DNA of 46,312 bases from Mycolicibacter heraklionensis (GTDB lineage Bacteria > Actinomycetota > Actinomycetes > Mycobacteriales > Mycobacteriaceae): positions 1 to 46,312 of the forward strand of contig LZME01000157.1 of the NCBI GenBank assembly GCA_001673575.1. The letters are read 5' to 3'. Shown in pieces: positions 34,383 to 41,946 of this stretch. The notes under the pieces are model-generated. The model ran no database searches. It was not told the origin of the DNA and was given only the letters and a program-made list of their open reading frames with translations. Within the stretch, counting starts at the first letter, position 1. Each line of letters starts with the position of its first letter. The translations under genes and the position numbers were made by a program.

Positions 34383-34883
34383 TCAGGCTGTTCGGACGAC
34401 CTGACCGGATTCGGCATCCCACCGAAGGTTGACCGAATCGTCGCCGTCGTGGCCCATCATCGTGGTGAACGCCTCCAGCACGGTGTCGCCGTCCTGGTTG
34501 GTCACGATGTTGCGGGTCGTGACGATGTCAGCGCCGAAACGCTCGTTGACCGAGGCGATCTCCATCCGGGCGTAGAGCTTGTCGCCAGCCTTGATCGGCT
34601 TGAGGAACCTGAAGCCCTGATCGACCTGGACCATCTGCATGGTCGTGTAGCCGGTGTCGACATGGCGGAAGAAGTCGGACTGGACCAGCTTCGCCAGGAT
34701 GGCCACGAAGGTCGGCGGCGCCACCAGTGCGTCGTAGCCCAGTTTGGCGGCTTCGGCCTCGTCGAAACAGGCCGGATCCTCAGCCTTGACCGATCGCGCG
34801 AACTCGCGGATCTTTTCGCGGCCCACCACAAACGACTCCGGGTACCGCCAGATCATCCCCCTAATGTCAGTTTTGATCGCCAT
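34383..34883 (-). CDS. hadC: (3R)-hydroxyacyl-ACP dehydratase subunit HadC
   Basis: 166 residues with an MaoC/hot-dog fold, partner subunit of HadB in the FAS-II dehydratase that acts on longer mero-mycolate chains. The IRGMIWRYPESFVVGREKIREFARSVKAEDP start and VQVDQGFRFLKPIKAGDKLYARM are typical. It lacks the catalytic hydratase motif, which HadB supplies. It follows hadB by 14 bp in the hadABC operon. HadC changes can affect thiacetazone/isoxyl response in M. tuberculosis. Confidence 0.96.
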   Translation of the reverse strand: MAIKTDIRGMIWRYPESFVVGREKIREFARSVKAEDPACFDEAEAAKLGYDALVAPPTFVAILAKLVQSDFFRHVDTGYTTMQMVQVDQGFRFLKPIKAGDKLYARMEIASVNERFGADIVTTRNIVTNQDGDTVLEAFTTMMGHDGDDSVNLRWDAESGQVVRTA

Positions 34884-34897
34884 CGCTGCGCTTTCCC

Positions 34898-35326
34898 CTA
34901 AGCCAGCTTGGCCGAAGCGACCGCCCGCCCGAAGATCTTCTTGCCACCGGTGGTGGCGGTGAGCGCAATGGTCACCGTCTTCGTTTCGGGGTCCACCGAC
35001 TTCACCCGGCCGCTGAAGGTGATCTCAGCGCCCTTGCCGTCGTTGGGCACCGGCACCACGGAGGTGAAACGCACGTTGTACTCGGTCACCGCGCCCGGGT
35101 CCCCCACCCACGACGTGACGTAGCCGCCGCCGATCCCCATGGTCAGCATGCCGTGGGCGATAGCGGTGTCCAGACCCACCTGCTGGGCGATCTCGTCGTC
35201 CCAGTGGATCGGGTTCAGGTCGCCGGACACGCCGGCGTAGTTGACCAGGTCCTGTCGCGACAGCGGGATCGCCCGCTCGGGCAGCTGATCGCCGACCTTG
35301 ACCGAACTGAACTCACGCAACGCCAT
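34898..35326 (-). CDS. hadB: (3R)-hydroxyacyl-ACP dehydratase catalytic subunit HadB
   Basis: 142 residues. The hydratase-2 motif GDLNPIHWDDEIAQQVG gives the catalytic Asp36 and His41, followed by IAHGMLTMG. It forms HadAB and HadBC heterodimers that dehydrate beta-hydroxyacyl-ACP in mycolic acid elongation. ATG 35326 (MALREFSSVKVG) gives the family length; it overlaps the end of hadA by 14 bp, so translation is coupled. Confidence 0.97.
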   Translation of the reverse strand: MALREFSSVKVGDQLPERAIPLSRQDLVNYAGVSGDLNPIHWDDEIAQQVGLDTAIAHGMLTMGIGGGYVTSWVGDPGAVTEYNVRFTSVVPVPNDGKGAEITFSGRVKSVDPETKTVTIALTATTGGKKIFGRAVASAKLA

Positions 35327-35789
35327 CGGTGAAACCCTTATCTCCATCGCCGGCGCGACCCGCCAGCGTCGTAAACGTCTTTTGCACGATCTCACCGGCG
35401 TGATTGGTGACGACCTGCTTGGTCATGATGATGTCAGTACCGTGCGCACGGCGGATCGACTCCACCGATATGTCGCAGTAGAGCCGGTCGCCCTCTTTGA
35501 TCGGCTGGTGAAATTCCAGCTTCTGGTCGACCTGGACGATCTGGGCGTCAGAGACCTCGACACCGCAGTATTCGAAGAAACCCGAAATCGCCATGTGCCC
35601 GAAAACCGAGATATAGGTCAGCGGGGCAACCAGGCCGTCATAGCCAAGATCGGCGGCCGCCCGCAGGTCGAAACTAGCCGGATCCCCCGCCTTGACCGCA
35701 CGTGCGTACTCGCGGATCTTCTCCCGGTCCACTTCGTAGTAGTCGGGATAGCGATACTGCGCCCCGGCGAGACGGTCTGCCAACGACAC
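35313..35789 (-). CDS. hadA: (3R)-hydroxyacyl-ACP dehydratase subunit HadA (Ser at position 61)
   Basis: 158 residues, same length as M. tuberculosis HadA. YRYPDYYEVDREKIREYA, LVAPLTYISVFG, IVQVDQKLEFHQPIKEGD and VTNHAGEIVQKTFTTLAGRAG are recognisable. It partners HadB in the first FAS-II dehydration cycles. Residue 61 is Ser (codon at 35607-35609), where M. tuberculosis has Cys (APLTFICVFG); that Cys reacts with activated thiacetazone/isoxyl. The GTG start is at 35789. Confidence 0.96.
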   Translation of the reverse strand: MSLADRLAGAQYRYPDYYEVDREKIREYARAVKAGDPASFDLRAAADLGYDGLVAPLTYISVFGHMAISGFFEYCGVEVSDAQIVQVDQKLEFHQPIKEGDRLYCDISVESIRRAHGTDIIMTKQVVTNHAGEIVQKTFTTLAGRAGDGDKGFTDGVA

Positions 35790-35801
35790 GGCTCGGCCTA
35801 C

Positions 35802-35969
35802 TTAGCGAGATTCGCGGTGCGACTCGTGCTTGCCGCAGTTGGGGCAGAATTTCTTCAGCTCCAGCCGGTCGGGGTCGTTACGGCGGTTCTTCTTGGTGAT
35901 GTAGTTGCGGTGCTTGCACACCTCACAGGCCAAGGTGATCTTCGGCCGCACATCAGTACTGGAGGCCAC
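35802..35969 (-). CDS. rpmG: 50S ribosomal protein bL33 (zinc-ribbon, C+ form)
   Basis: 55 residues from GTG 35969. The sequence begins [20 protein letters not shown] and ends [17 protein letters not shown]. Two CxxC pairs (CEVC, CPNC) form the zinc ribbon of the C+ type of L33. It sits just upstream of hadA, like rpmG2 in M. tuberculosis. Confidence 0.95.
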   Translation of the reverse strand: MASSTDVRPKITLACEVCKHRNYITKKNRRNDPDRLELKKFCPNCGKHESHRESR

Positions 35970-36006
35970 GTCTGTCGTCCTTCTTCACATGTCGTATTGC
36001 TTGCAG

Positions 36007-36080
36007 TAGCGGTGGGGAGGCTCGATCTCCCGACCTCACGATTATGAGTCGTGCGCTCTAACCAGCTGAGCTACACCGCC
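36007..36080 (-). tRNA. metT: tRNA-Met (CAT, elongator)
   Basis: 74-nt cloverleaf on the minus strand. Acceptor GGCGGTG pairs with CACCGCT (G-U at the first pair), anticodon loop CTCATAA with CAT. The T-loop reads ATCGAGC, so the usual T54 is A. The acceptor and D-arm are of the elongator type, and the place next to rpmG/hadA fits M. tuberculosis metT. Confidence 0.93.
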
Positions 36081-36119
36081 CCGATCGGCGCTAGTCGGCG
36101 CACCGACTGGCGTCCACCG

Positions 36120-36192
36120 AGCCCCCTAACGGAATCGAACCGTTGACCTTTTCCTTACCATGGAAACGCTCTGCCGACTGAGCTAAGGGGGC
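36120..36192 (-). tRNA. thrT: tRNA-Thr (GGT)
   Basis: 73-nt cloverleaf on the minus strand. Acceptor GCCCCCT pairs with AGGGGGC, anticodon stem TTTCC/GGAAA with loop ATGGTAA gives anticodon GGT. T-arm contains GGTTCGATTCC. Confidence 0.96.
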
Positions 36193-36320
36193 CTTCGCCT
36201 CCAGCGACCCTTTCCGGTGCTGCAAGCCTGTAGAAGGTTACAACCTCGCCCACGAGGTCACCAAACCGCGACGACAGACGCTGGCCAGACCCCGTTGGCT
36301 TATCTGGAACTTAGCGGCGC

Positions 36321-36393
36321 CGCCCGGCTTCGCCGCGCTGGCCATCGACTCCCGCAAATAGCGGCGACCTGCTACGCCCGGCTTCGCCGCGCT
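36321..36393. repeat. 19-bp direct repeat upstream of the glyoxalase-like gene
   Basis: CGCCCGGCTTCGCCGCGCT occurs at 36321-36339 and again at 36375-36393, followed in both by a similar GCNATCG. The rest of the 36193-36423 spacer shows no gene. Confidence 0.7.
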
Positions 36394-36423
36394 TGCAATC
36401 GCCGCTGCCTTAGGCTGGAGGGC

Positions 36424-37140
36424 GTGCCCGAATCCGACCGGCTGTATTTCCGCCAGCTGCTCTCCGGACGCGATTTCGCGGCCGGTGACCCGATCGCCGC
36501 CCAGATGCGCAACTTCGCCTACCTGATCGGCGACCGCCAGACCGGCGACGCCGTCGTGGTCGACCCGGCTTACGCCGCCGGGGATCTGCTCGATGCGCTC
36601 GAGGCCGACGGTATGCACCTGTCCGGCGTACTGGTCACCCATCACCACCCCGATCACGTCGGCGGCAAGATGATGGGCTTCGAACTCAAGGGCCTGGCCG
36701 AACTGCTGGAACGGGTCAGCGTTCCGGTACACGTGAATACCCATGAAGCACAGTGGGTTTCGCGGGTGACCGAGATTCCGATGTCGGATCTGACCGCGCA
36801 CGAGCATGGCGACAAGGTGAGCATCGGCGACATCGAGATCGAGCTGCTGCACACACCCGGACACACCCCGGGCAGCCAATGCTTCCTGCTGGACGGTCGG
36901 CTGGTTGCCGGCGACACCCTGTTCCTGGAAGGCTGCGGCCGAACCGACTTCCCGGGCGGCGACTCCGACGAGATGTATCGCAGCCTGCAGCAGTTGGCGG
37001 CCCTGCCGGGCGACCCGACGGTGTTTCCCGGCCACTGGTATTCGGCCGACCCGAGCGCGGCACTTTCCGAGGTGAAGCGATCCAACTACGTATTCAGCGC
37101 CGGAAGCCTGGACCGGTGGCGCATGCTGATGGGCGGATGA
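36424..37140 (+). CDS. MBL-fold hydrolase, hydroxyacylglutathione-hydrolase-like (glyoxalase II)
   Basis: 238 residues, corresponding to Rv0634c. The metallo-beta-lactamase motif VTHHHPDHVGG is present, with further metal ligands in LHTPGHTPGSQCF and VAGDTLFLEGCGR and the final FPGHWYS. It hydrolyses a thioester or similar; as mycobacteria lack glutathione, mycothiol or another thiol is the probable carrier (inference). GTG 36424 follows CTGGAGGG and gives the family length; an upstream in-frame extension is repetitive and without family similarity. Confidence 0.9.
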   Translation: MPESDRLYFRQLLSGRDFAAGDPIAAQMRNFAYLIGDRQTGDAVVVDPAYAAGDLLDALEADGMHLSGVLVTHHHPDHVGGKMMGFELKGLAELLERVSVPVHVNTHEAQWVSRVTEIPMSDLTAHEHGDKVSIGDIEIELLHTPGHTPGSQCFLLDGRLVAGDTLFLEGCGRTDFPGGDSDEMYRSLQQLAALPGDPTVFPGHWYSADPSAALSEVKRSNYVFSAGSLDRWRMLMGG

Positions 37141-37151
37141 GGGGATAGCTG

Positions 37152-37985
37152 ATGGGATCAGTTGAGGACCGCTTGTACGACGTCGCGCACGTGGGCGCGG
37201 ACACCTGGCTGGCCTGGGCCGCCTGGCTGGCCATCGTCATCACCGTGCTGGCGCTGTTCTATTTGAACCGTCAACTGCAGCGCAACCGCCGGTTGGCCGC
37301 CGAGCAGACCCGCCCGCACGTGGCGATGTTCATGGAGCCGCACGCCGCCGATTGGCACGTCATCGAGCTGGTGGTCCGTAACTTCGGCAAGACCGCCGCC
37401 TACGACATCCGGTTCGCGTTCGACCAGCCACCGACGGTGGCCCGCTACGAAACCGCCTCGGACGGCTACGCCGACGTCGTCGCGCTGCAACTGCCCGAAG
37501 AACTGACGGTGCTCGCGCCGAACCAGGAATGGCGCACGGTGTGGGACTCGGCGATCGACCGAGCCGAGCTCGGTGAGGGCATCGAGTCACGATTCACCGG
37601 GACGGTCAGCTACGCCGACAGCCCCGACGAGCCCAAGGGCTGGTTCGGGCGGCGGGGCAAGCAGCCTCGGTACGAGAACAAGGTGGTCCTCGACTGGGGT
37701 GACCTGCCCCCGGTGCGGCGCGTCGAGCTGATGACGACACACGACCTGGCCAAGCGCGAGAAGCAGAAGCTGGAGCTGCTGCGCAGTCTGCTCAGCTACT
37801 TCCACTACGCCAGCAAGGAGACCCGTCCGGACGTGTTCCGCGGCGAGATCGAGCGGATCAACGGCGCAGCCCGCGAGATCCAGGACCGGTTGCGCGGTCG
37901 CGAGCAGCTGGAGGCGGCCGGCAACACCGACATCACGGTGCGGCTCGGCGACCCCAGCGCGGAGTTGGGCAAGCATCGCAGCTGA
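37152..37985 (+). CDS. Hypothetical single-pass membrane protein
   Basis: 277 residues, family not recognised. One membrane helix at about residues 18-40 (TWLAWAAWLAIVITVLALFYL) is followed by basic residues and a soluble region with a beta-rich stretch (VIELVVRNFGKTAAYDIRFAFDQPP) and C-terminal helices (LELLRSLLSYFHYASKE). Orientation is probably N-out with a cytoplasmic C-terminus by charge. A GAGGGG site precedes ATG 37152, 11 bp after the glyoxalase-like gene, so they may form one operon. It is convergent with the patatin gene. Confidence 0.8.
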   Translation: MGSVEDRLYDVAHVGADTWLAWAAWLAIVITVLALFYLNRQLQRNRRLAAEQTRPHVAMFMEPHAADWHVIELVVRNFGKTAAYDIRFAFDQPPTVARYETASDGYADVVALQLPEELTVLAPNQEWRTVWDSAIDRAELGEGIESRFTGTVSYADSPDEPKGWFGRRGKQPRYENKVVLDWGDLPPVRRVELMTTHDLAKREKQKLELLRSLLSYFHYASKETRPDVFRGEIERINGAAREIQDRLRGREQLEAAGNTDITVRLGDPSAELGKHRS

Positions 37986-37994
37986 GCCCGGGCA

Positions 37995-39047
37995 TCAGTC
38001 GCTGTTGGCCGAACCCTTGCTTGGGTAGTGCGACGCCCGAAACTTCCGCAGGTAGGCCGGCCAGTCCCAGCTCGACAGAAACTCACTCGCCGCGGCGTAG
38101 CCGTTCTCGTAGAGTTTCTCCAACCGGTCTCGGGAGATGTCGAAGTCCAGCACGCTGACATCGGTGGAGTTGACCTTGATTGCCCGCACACTGACCCACG
38201 GCTGGTTCAGGTAGGTCTGGTCGTGGCCGACCAGCATGGTGCTGATGAGGTTCTCCAGCAGCAGTGACTGCCCGAACAGCCGCAGCGGCCGCAGCACCGG
38301 AACCATGGCACCGATGCCGTCGGACACCTCCGGGACCACGGTGACCCCGAACGTGGGCCACAGCGGTGCGCGGCCGTCGAGCCGGTCGAAGGTGTAGATC
38401 GGGAAGTTCGACAGCACCCCGCCGTCGACCAGGGTGGAGCGCAGCCCGGCGGCGCTGGTCAACGTGACCGGCCGGTAGAAGAACGGGACGGCCATCGAGG
38501 CACGCACTGCATCGGCGACGGACTGCTCGTCGGGATCGAGCCCGTACACCCGCCGGTAGTCCCACGGCAACCGAACCAGCTGCCCGGTCGTCACGTCGGT
38601 CACGGTGACCACGGCGCGGTAGCGCCGCTCGGGCAGCAGGTTCTCCGCGTGGTAGCCCAGATCTCCCCAGGTGCGCACCCCGAGATTCGCCAGCTCACCG
38701 CGGATCCACTCGTGGGCGACGTCGCCGCGATACAGGGCGCTGTCGCGCAGGAACCCCCACACCGGCCCGACCAGCGGGAGAGGCCCCGCGTCGCGCCAGG
38801 TATGCAGCGGCACCGACAGCGCGAGGTCCTTGACCTGCGCCGCGGTCAGCTGGTCGCCCTGGGCGGCGGCGGCCAGAATCGTGCCCACCACCGAGCCGCC
38901 GGACACCCCGGAGATGCGCTGCACCGAGTAGCCGGCGTCCATCAGGGCGACCACCGCTCCCACCAGCCCGACAAAGCGCACTCCCCCGCCCGACAGCACC
39001 AGGTCGGCGGTCAGCGGGTGGGTGTCGCGGGTTCGACGGGTGGCCAT
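37995..39047 (-). CDS. Patatin-like phospholipase
   Basis: 350 residues with the patatin Ser-Asp dyad layout: Gly-rich oxyanion loop (LVLSGGGVRFVG), nucleophile elbow GVSGGSVVG (Ser about residue 49) and catalytic Asp in LVDGGVLSNFP. These enzymes release fatty acids from phospholipids or other lipids. No signal peptide is seen. It is followed convergently by the membrane-protein gene and begins 10 bp after the cyanase stop, so it may be cotranscribed with cynS. Confidence 0.92.
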   Translation of the reverse strand: MATRRTRDTHPLTADLVLSGGGVRFVGLVGAVVALMDAGYSVQRISGVSGGSVVGTILAAAAQGDQLTAAQVKDLALSVPLHTWRDAGPLPLVGPVWGFLRDSALYRGDVAHEWIRGELANLGVRTWGDLGYHAENLLPERRYRAVVTVTDVTTGQLVRLPWDYRRVYGLDPDEQSVADAVRASMAVPFFYRPVTLTSAAGLRSTLVDGGVLSNFPIYTFDRLDGRAPLWPTFGVTVVPEVSDGIGAMVPVLRPLRLFGQSLLLENLISTMLVGHDQTYLNQPWVSVRAIKVNSTDVSVLDFDISRDRLEKLYENGYAAASEFLSSWDWPAYLRKFRASHYPSKGSANSD

Positions 39048-39057
39048 CGACCGGCGC

Positions 39058-39507
39058 TCAGTCCGCTGAATTCCATTCGTAGGGAAGGAATTTACCGTCG
39101 AAGGTGATCACCACGCGGTCGCCTCCCGGATGGGGCTTGCGCTCGATGTCCATGCTGAAGTTGATCGCGCTCATGATGCCGTCACCGAACTGCTCGTGAA
39201 TCAGTTCCTTGATCGCCGGGCCGTACACGCCCACCGCCTCATAAAGCCGGTAGATGGTCGGGTCGGTGGGCGGCCCCGTGAGCCCGCCGCGCACCGGTAC
39301 CGCGGCCAGTACCGGCACCACCTCCGGGTCCAGCCCGAGCAGGCTCGCGAGGACCTTGCCCGACTCGGCGGGAATGGGATGCTGGCCCAGCAGTGCCGAG
39401 GTGGTCCACACCACCGGCTTGTCGATTGCGTCGGCCAATTCCTGCCAGGTCAGTCCCTTGGCGAGGCGGGCGGCGATGATCTGCTCGGTGATCTGGCTTC
39501 GGTTCAT
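39058..39507 (-). CDS. cynS: Cyanate hydratase (cyanase)
   Basis: 149 residues. It converts cyanate with bicarbonate to ammonia and CO2. The catalytic residues Arg87, Glu90 and Ser113 are present in TDPTIYRLYEAVGVYG and FGDGIMSAINF, matching E. coli Arg96, Glu99 and Ser122 with a constant shift. The N-terminal helix-turn-helix-like part (LTWQELADAIDKPVVWTTSA) is normal for the family. ATG 39507 is preceded by GGAAG; ATG 39519 is an alternative. No carbonic anhydrase (cynT) or transporter (cynX) is beside it. Confidence 0.95.
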   Translation of the reverse strand: MNRSQITEQIIAARLAKGLTWQELADAIDKPVVWTTSALLGQHPIPAESGKVLASLLGLDPEVVPVLAAVPVRGGLTGPPTDPTIYRLYEAVGVYGPAIKELIHEQFGDGIMSAINFSMDIERKPHPGGDRVVITFDGKFLPYEWNSAD

Positions 39508-39530
39508 GGCTTCCAGCATGCCCGCCTCGC

Positions 39531-39968
39531 TCACTGTTCGAAATAGCGACGCAGGTTGTCCCACATCGCGGCGTGGGAGCTGCCGCCGTCGCGCAGCACG
39601 GTCTTCATCAACATCCTGGGGGCACTGATGTCGACCAGTTCGTGCAGTCTGGTGCCGCCGGCGTGCGGGCGAACCGTCATGGTCGACCACATCTCGATGC
39701 CGGGCCGCTGCAGGGTGTGGGTGCGGATTTCGCCGGGCGCGCTTTGGCGCAGGTCCACCCGGCAGGTGAACCGAATCGGTATTCCGTAGAGGCGCATGCG
39801 ATGCGGAGCCAGGTATCGGGTGACGCCGTCGGCGCCGCCGGAGAGTTGGCGCACGTCCACCAGCATCGGGTGCAGGGCTTCGTAGTTGACCAGATCGACC
39901 AGAAACGCCGCCACGGTTTCGGGCGGCGCAGCGATGTCGGCGGTGTGCTCCAGGCGTCCGCGTGCCAT
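39531..39968 (-). CDS. SRPBCC-family (START-like) protein
   Basis: 145 residues of the polyketide-cyclase/START-like fold: an N-terminal LEHTADIAAPPETVAAFLVDLVNYEALHP, central beta-strands and a C-terminal helix MWDNLRRYFEQ. Such proteins bind hydrophobic ligands. No particular ligand is evident. It lies 23 bp upstream of cynS on the same strand and is probably cotranscribed. Confidence 0.82.
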   Translation of the reverse strand: MARGRLEHTADIAAPPETVAAFLVDLVNYEALHPMLVDVRQLSGGADGVTRYLAPHRMRLYGIPIRFTCRVDLRQSAPGEIRTHTLQRPGIEMWSTMTVRPHAGGTRLHELVDISAPRMLMKTVLRDGGSSHAAMWDNLRRYFEQ

Positions 39969-40012
39969 GGCAGCACCTTAGCCCCGCAGGCTGCGGTGGC
40001 ATACTCGCCGGT

Positions 40013-40525
40013 ATGCCGCGAGACAAGGCCTCTGGGCGTCGCCAATCGGCCGTACTGCTCATGGCTGTGGCGGCGATAGCCGTACTGCTCTTCGGCTGCG
40101 GATCGCAGACCCGGGCCGAAAACACCCAACTTGATTTCGCCGCCCAAACCCTCGACGGCCGACCGTTTTCCGGCGCGAGTCTGGTCGGCCGACCGGCCGT
40201 GTTGTGGTTCTGGGCGCCCTGGTGTCCGCTCTGCCAACGGGATGCACCGATGGTCGCTCGACTGGCCGCCGCACACCCCAAGGTGACGTTCGTCGGCGTG
40301 GGCGCGCAGGACCGGCTCGACGCGCTGCGCGCGTTCGTCGACAGGTACGGCGTCGACGAGTTCACCGAGTTGGCCGATACCGACGCCGCGGTGTGGGCCA
40401 GGTTCGGGGTGACGCGACAACCGGCGTACGCCTTCGTCAGGCCGGACGGCCGGATCGAGGTGGTGACGGGCTCGCTGGCCGAAGCCGAGCTGAACCGGCG
40501 GCTGCAGGTCCTGACGGGTTCGTGA
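40013..40525 (+). CDS. Thioredoxin-like lipoprotein (TlpA/DsbE-like)
   Basis: 170 residues. A signal peptide with lipobox (LLFGC, Cys29) anchors it outside the membrane. The thioredoxin fold has FWAPWCPLCQRDAP (Cys71, Cys74), VTFVGVGAQDRLD and the cis-Pro TRQPAYAFV. It is like the mycobacterial DsbE/DsbF (MPT53) group, which handle disulfides outside the membrane. The CcdA-like membrane partner is encoded immediately downstream with a 4-bp overlap. A second pair of this kind is at the right end of the window. Confidence 0.93.
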   Translation: MPRDKASGRRQSAVLLMAVAAIAVLLFGCGSQTRAENTQLDFAAQTLDGRPFSGASLVGRPAVLWFWAPWCPLCQRDAPMVARLAAAHPKVTFVGVGAQDRLDALRAFVDRYGVDEFTELADTDAAVWARFGVTRQPAYAFVRPDGRIEVVTGSLAEAELNRRLQVLTGS

Positions 40526-41382
40526 TCGACACCGCCGCACTCGGTTTTGCCCTGGGGGCAGGGCTGGTGGCGGCGCTGAACCCGTGTGGATTCGCGTTTC
40601 TTCCCGGCTATCTGGGTCTGGTGATCGCCACCAGCCGAGACACCTCGCGACCGGTCGCACTGGGGCGGGCAGCGCTGGCGACCATGGCCATGGCCACCGG
40701 ATTCGTGACGGTGTTCGGGATCTTCGGTTTGGCCGTCTCGCCGTTGATCGCCTCGGCGCAGAAGTATCTGCCGTTCGCCACCGTGGTGATCGGCGTGGCG
40801 CTGCTGGCGATGGGCGCCTGGCTGTTGGCCGGCCGCGAGATCCCACTGCTGCTGCCCGGGACGGCGGGCGGGACGCCCACGGCACGATTGGGGTCGATGT
40901 ACGGCTACGGCGTCGGCTACGCCGTGGCGTCACTGTCCTGCACGATCGCGCCGTTTCTGGCGGTGATCAGCACGACGTTTCGGCAGGGTTCGACGTTGGC
41001 CGGGGTGTTGGCGTTCATCGCCTACGCCGCGGGCATGAGCATCACCGTCGGCGTTGCGGCGCTGGCGGTGGCTGTGACGGGTTCTGCCGCCAGCTCAGCG
41101 ATGCGGCGGGTGCTGCCGTACGTCGGACGCATCGCCGGGCTGATCGTGCTGCTGACCGGGTTGTACGTCAGCTATTACGGCTACTACGAAATCCGCCTGT
41201 ACTTCGCCGAGGGCGACGCCGATGATCCGGTGGTCGGCGCGGCGGGTGCCGTGCAGTCCTGGTTGGCCGATCAGGTCGACGCACTGGGTGTCTGGCCGCT
41301 GCTGGGGGCGATCGTCGCGCTGGTGGCCGGCGCACTGGGTTGGCGAGCCCTGCGACGCCGTTCCCGGCTCACCCGCGGATGA
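40522..41382 (+). CDS. CcdA/DsbD-like membrane electron transfer protein (intact copy)
   Basis: 286 residues with six to seven predicted membrane segments. The two Cys typical of CcdA are in NPCGFAFLPGYL (Cys22) and LSCTIAPFLAV, which carry electrons from cytoplasmic thioredoxin to the extracellular thioredoxin-like protein. The GTG start at 40522 overlaps the lipoprotein stop (GTGA). A C-terminal basic tail (RRRSRLTRG) is cytoplasmic. This copy shows the normal gene order and serves as comparison for the broken copy at 45003-46246. Confidence 0.93.
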   Translation: MIDTAALGFALGAGLVAALNPCGFAFLPGYLGLVIATSRDTSRPVALGRAALATMAMATGFVTVFGIFGLAVSPLIASAQKYLPFATVVIGVALLAMGAWLLAGREIPLLLPGTAGGTPTARLGSMYGYGVGYAVASLSCTIAPFLAVISTTFRQGSTLAGVLAFIAYAAGMSITVGVAALAVAVTGSAASSAMRRVLPYVGRIAGLIVLLTGLYVSYYGYYEIRLYFAEGDADDPVVGAAGAVQSWLADQVDALGVWPLLGAIVALVAGALGWRALRRRSRLTRG

Positions 41383-41423
41383 TTGTTTCGATTGTTTCAA
41401 TCTTGGGCAACGGCGGGTAGTAT
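41382..41423 (+). promoter_or_regulatory. TA-module promoter and palindromic operator (leaderless start)
   Basis: ATTGTTTC is repeated directly at 41382-41389 and 41391-41398, and the second copy is part of the palindrome GATTGTTTCAATC (41390-41402). A TANNNT -10 (TAGTAT, 41418-41423) lies 7 nt before ATG 41431, the distance that gives a leaderless transcript in mycobacteria. The palindrome covers the -35 region, as expected for autorepression by an antitoxin. Confidence 0.6.
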
Positions 41424-41430
41424 TGGGCGC

Positions 41431-41946
41431 ATGCCCACCGCCGTCGCCCCGATCGCCCGTCAGGTCGCCGAACGCGCCCGCGCCGATGCCGGGTTCGCCC
41501 TCGTCCTCGACGCGCTGCTGGAGGCGCCCACCGCCCCTCAAGGGACGTTGGAGCGCATCGCCGCGCACGCCCTCAACGACCAGCGCCGCGCAGCCCTCGT
41601 CGATGACTTCGTCGCCGGGGCGCTGCCCACCCCGAAGGTCCAAGATCTCCTGCGGCTGGGCACACCGCAGGCGGTGCACCGGCTACGCAGTCGCGGCAAG
41701 CTCATCGGCGCGGCCGTGGGCAACCAGACCTGGTTCCCGGCCTGGCAATTCGACGACGCCCGGCTGCGCCCAGAGCTGCCCGACATCCTGGAATTGCTCG
41801 GCCGGTTCACCACCGACCCGCTGGCTGCGGACCGCATCATGCGGCTCACGCATGACGAACTGGGCGGCGTCTCGATCGCCGAGGCGCTGCGCCACAGCGA
41901 GACCGCGCCGGCCGCGCGGCGACTGCTCACCTCACTCGGTGCCTGA
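41431..41946 (+). CDS. Antitoxin-like protein of a RES-domain toxin-antitoxin module
   Basis: 171 residues. A helical N-terminal half is followed by a DNA-binding-like segment (DLLRLGTPQAVHRLRSRGKLIGAAVGNQTWFPAWQF) and a C-terminal segment (DILELLGRFTTDPLAADRIMRLTHDELGGVSIAEALRH) that resembles the Xre/MbcA/ParS toxin-binding region. It is not a close match to M. tuberculosis MbcA, which is shorter. The position directly upstream of and overlapping the RES gene is the reason for calling it the antitoxin. It probably neutralises the toxin and represses its own promoter. Confidence 0.72.
   Translation: MPTAVAPIARQVAERARADAGFALVLDALLEAPTAPQGTLERIAAHALNDQRRAALVDDFVAGALPTPKVQDLLRLGTPQAVHRLRSRGKLIGAAVGNQTWFPAWQFDDARLRPELPDILELLGRFTTDPLAADRIMRLTHDELGGVSIAEALRHSETAPAARRLLTSLGA

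Noticed and set aside
36001..36200. Possible third tRNA or tmRNA near tRNA-Met and tRNA-Thr
   Set aside because: Only the two cloverleaves fold; the remaining bases are a short spacer.
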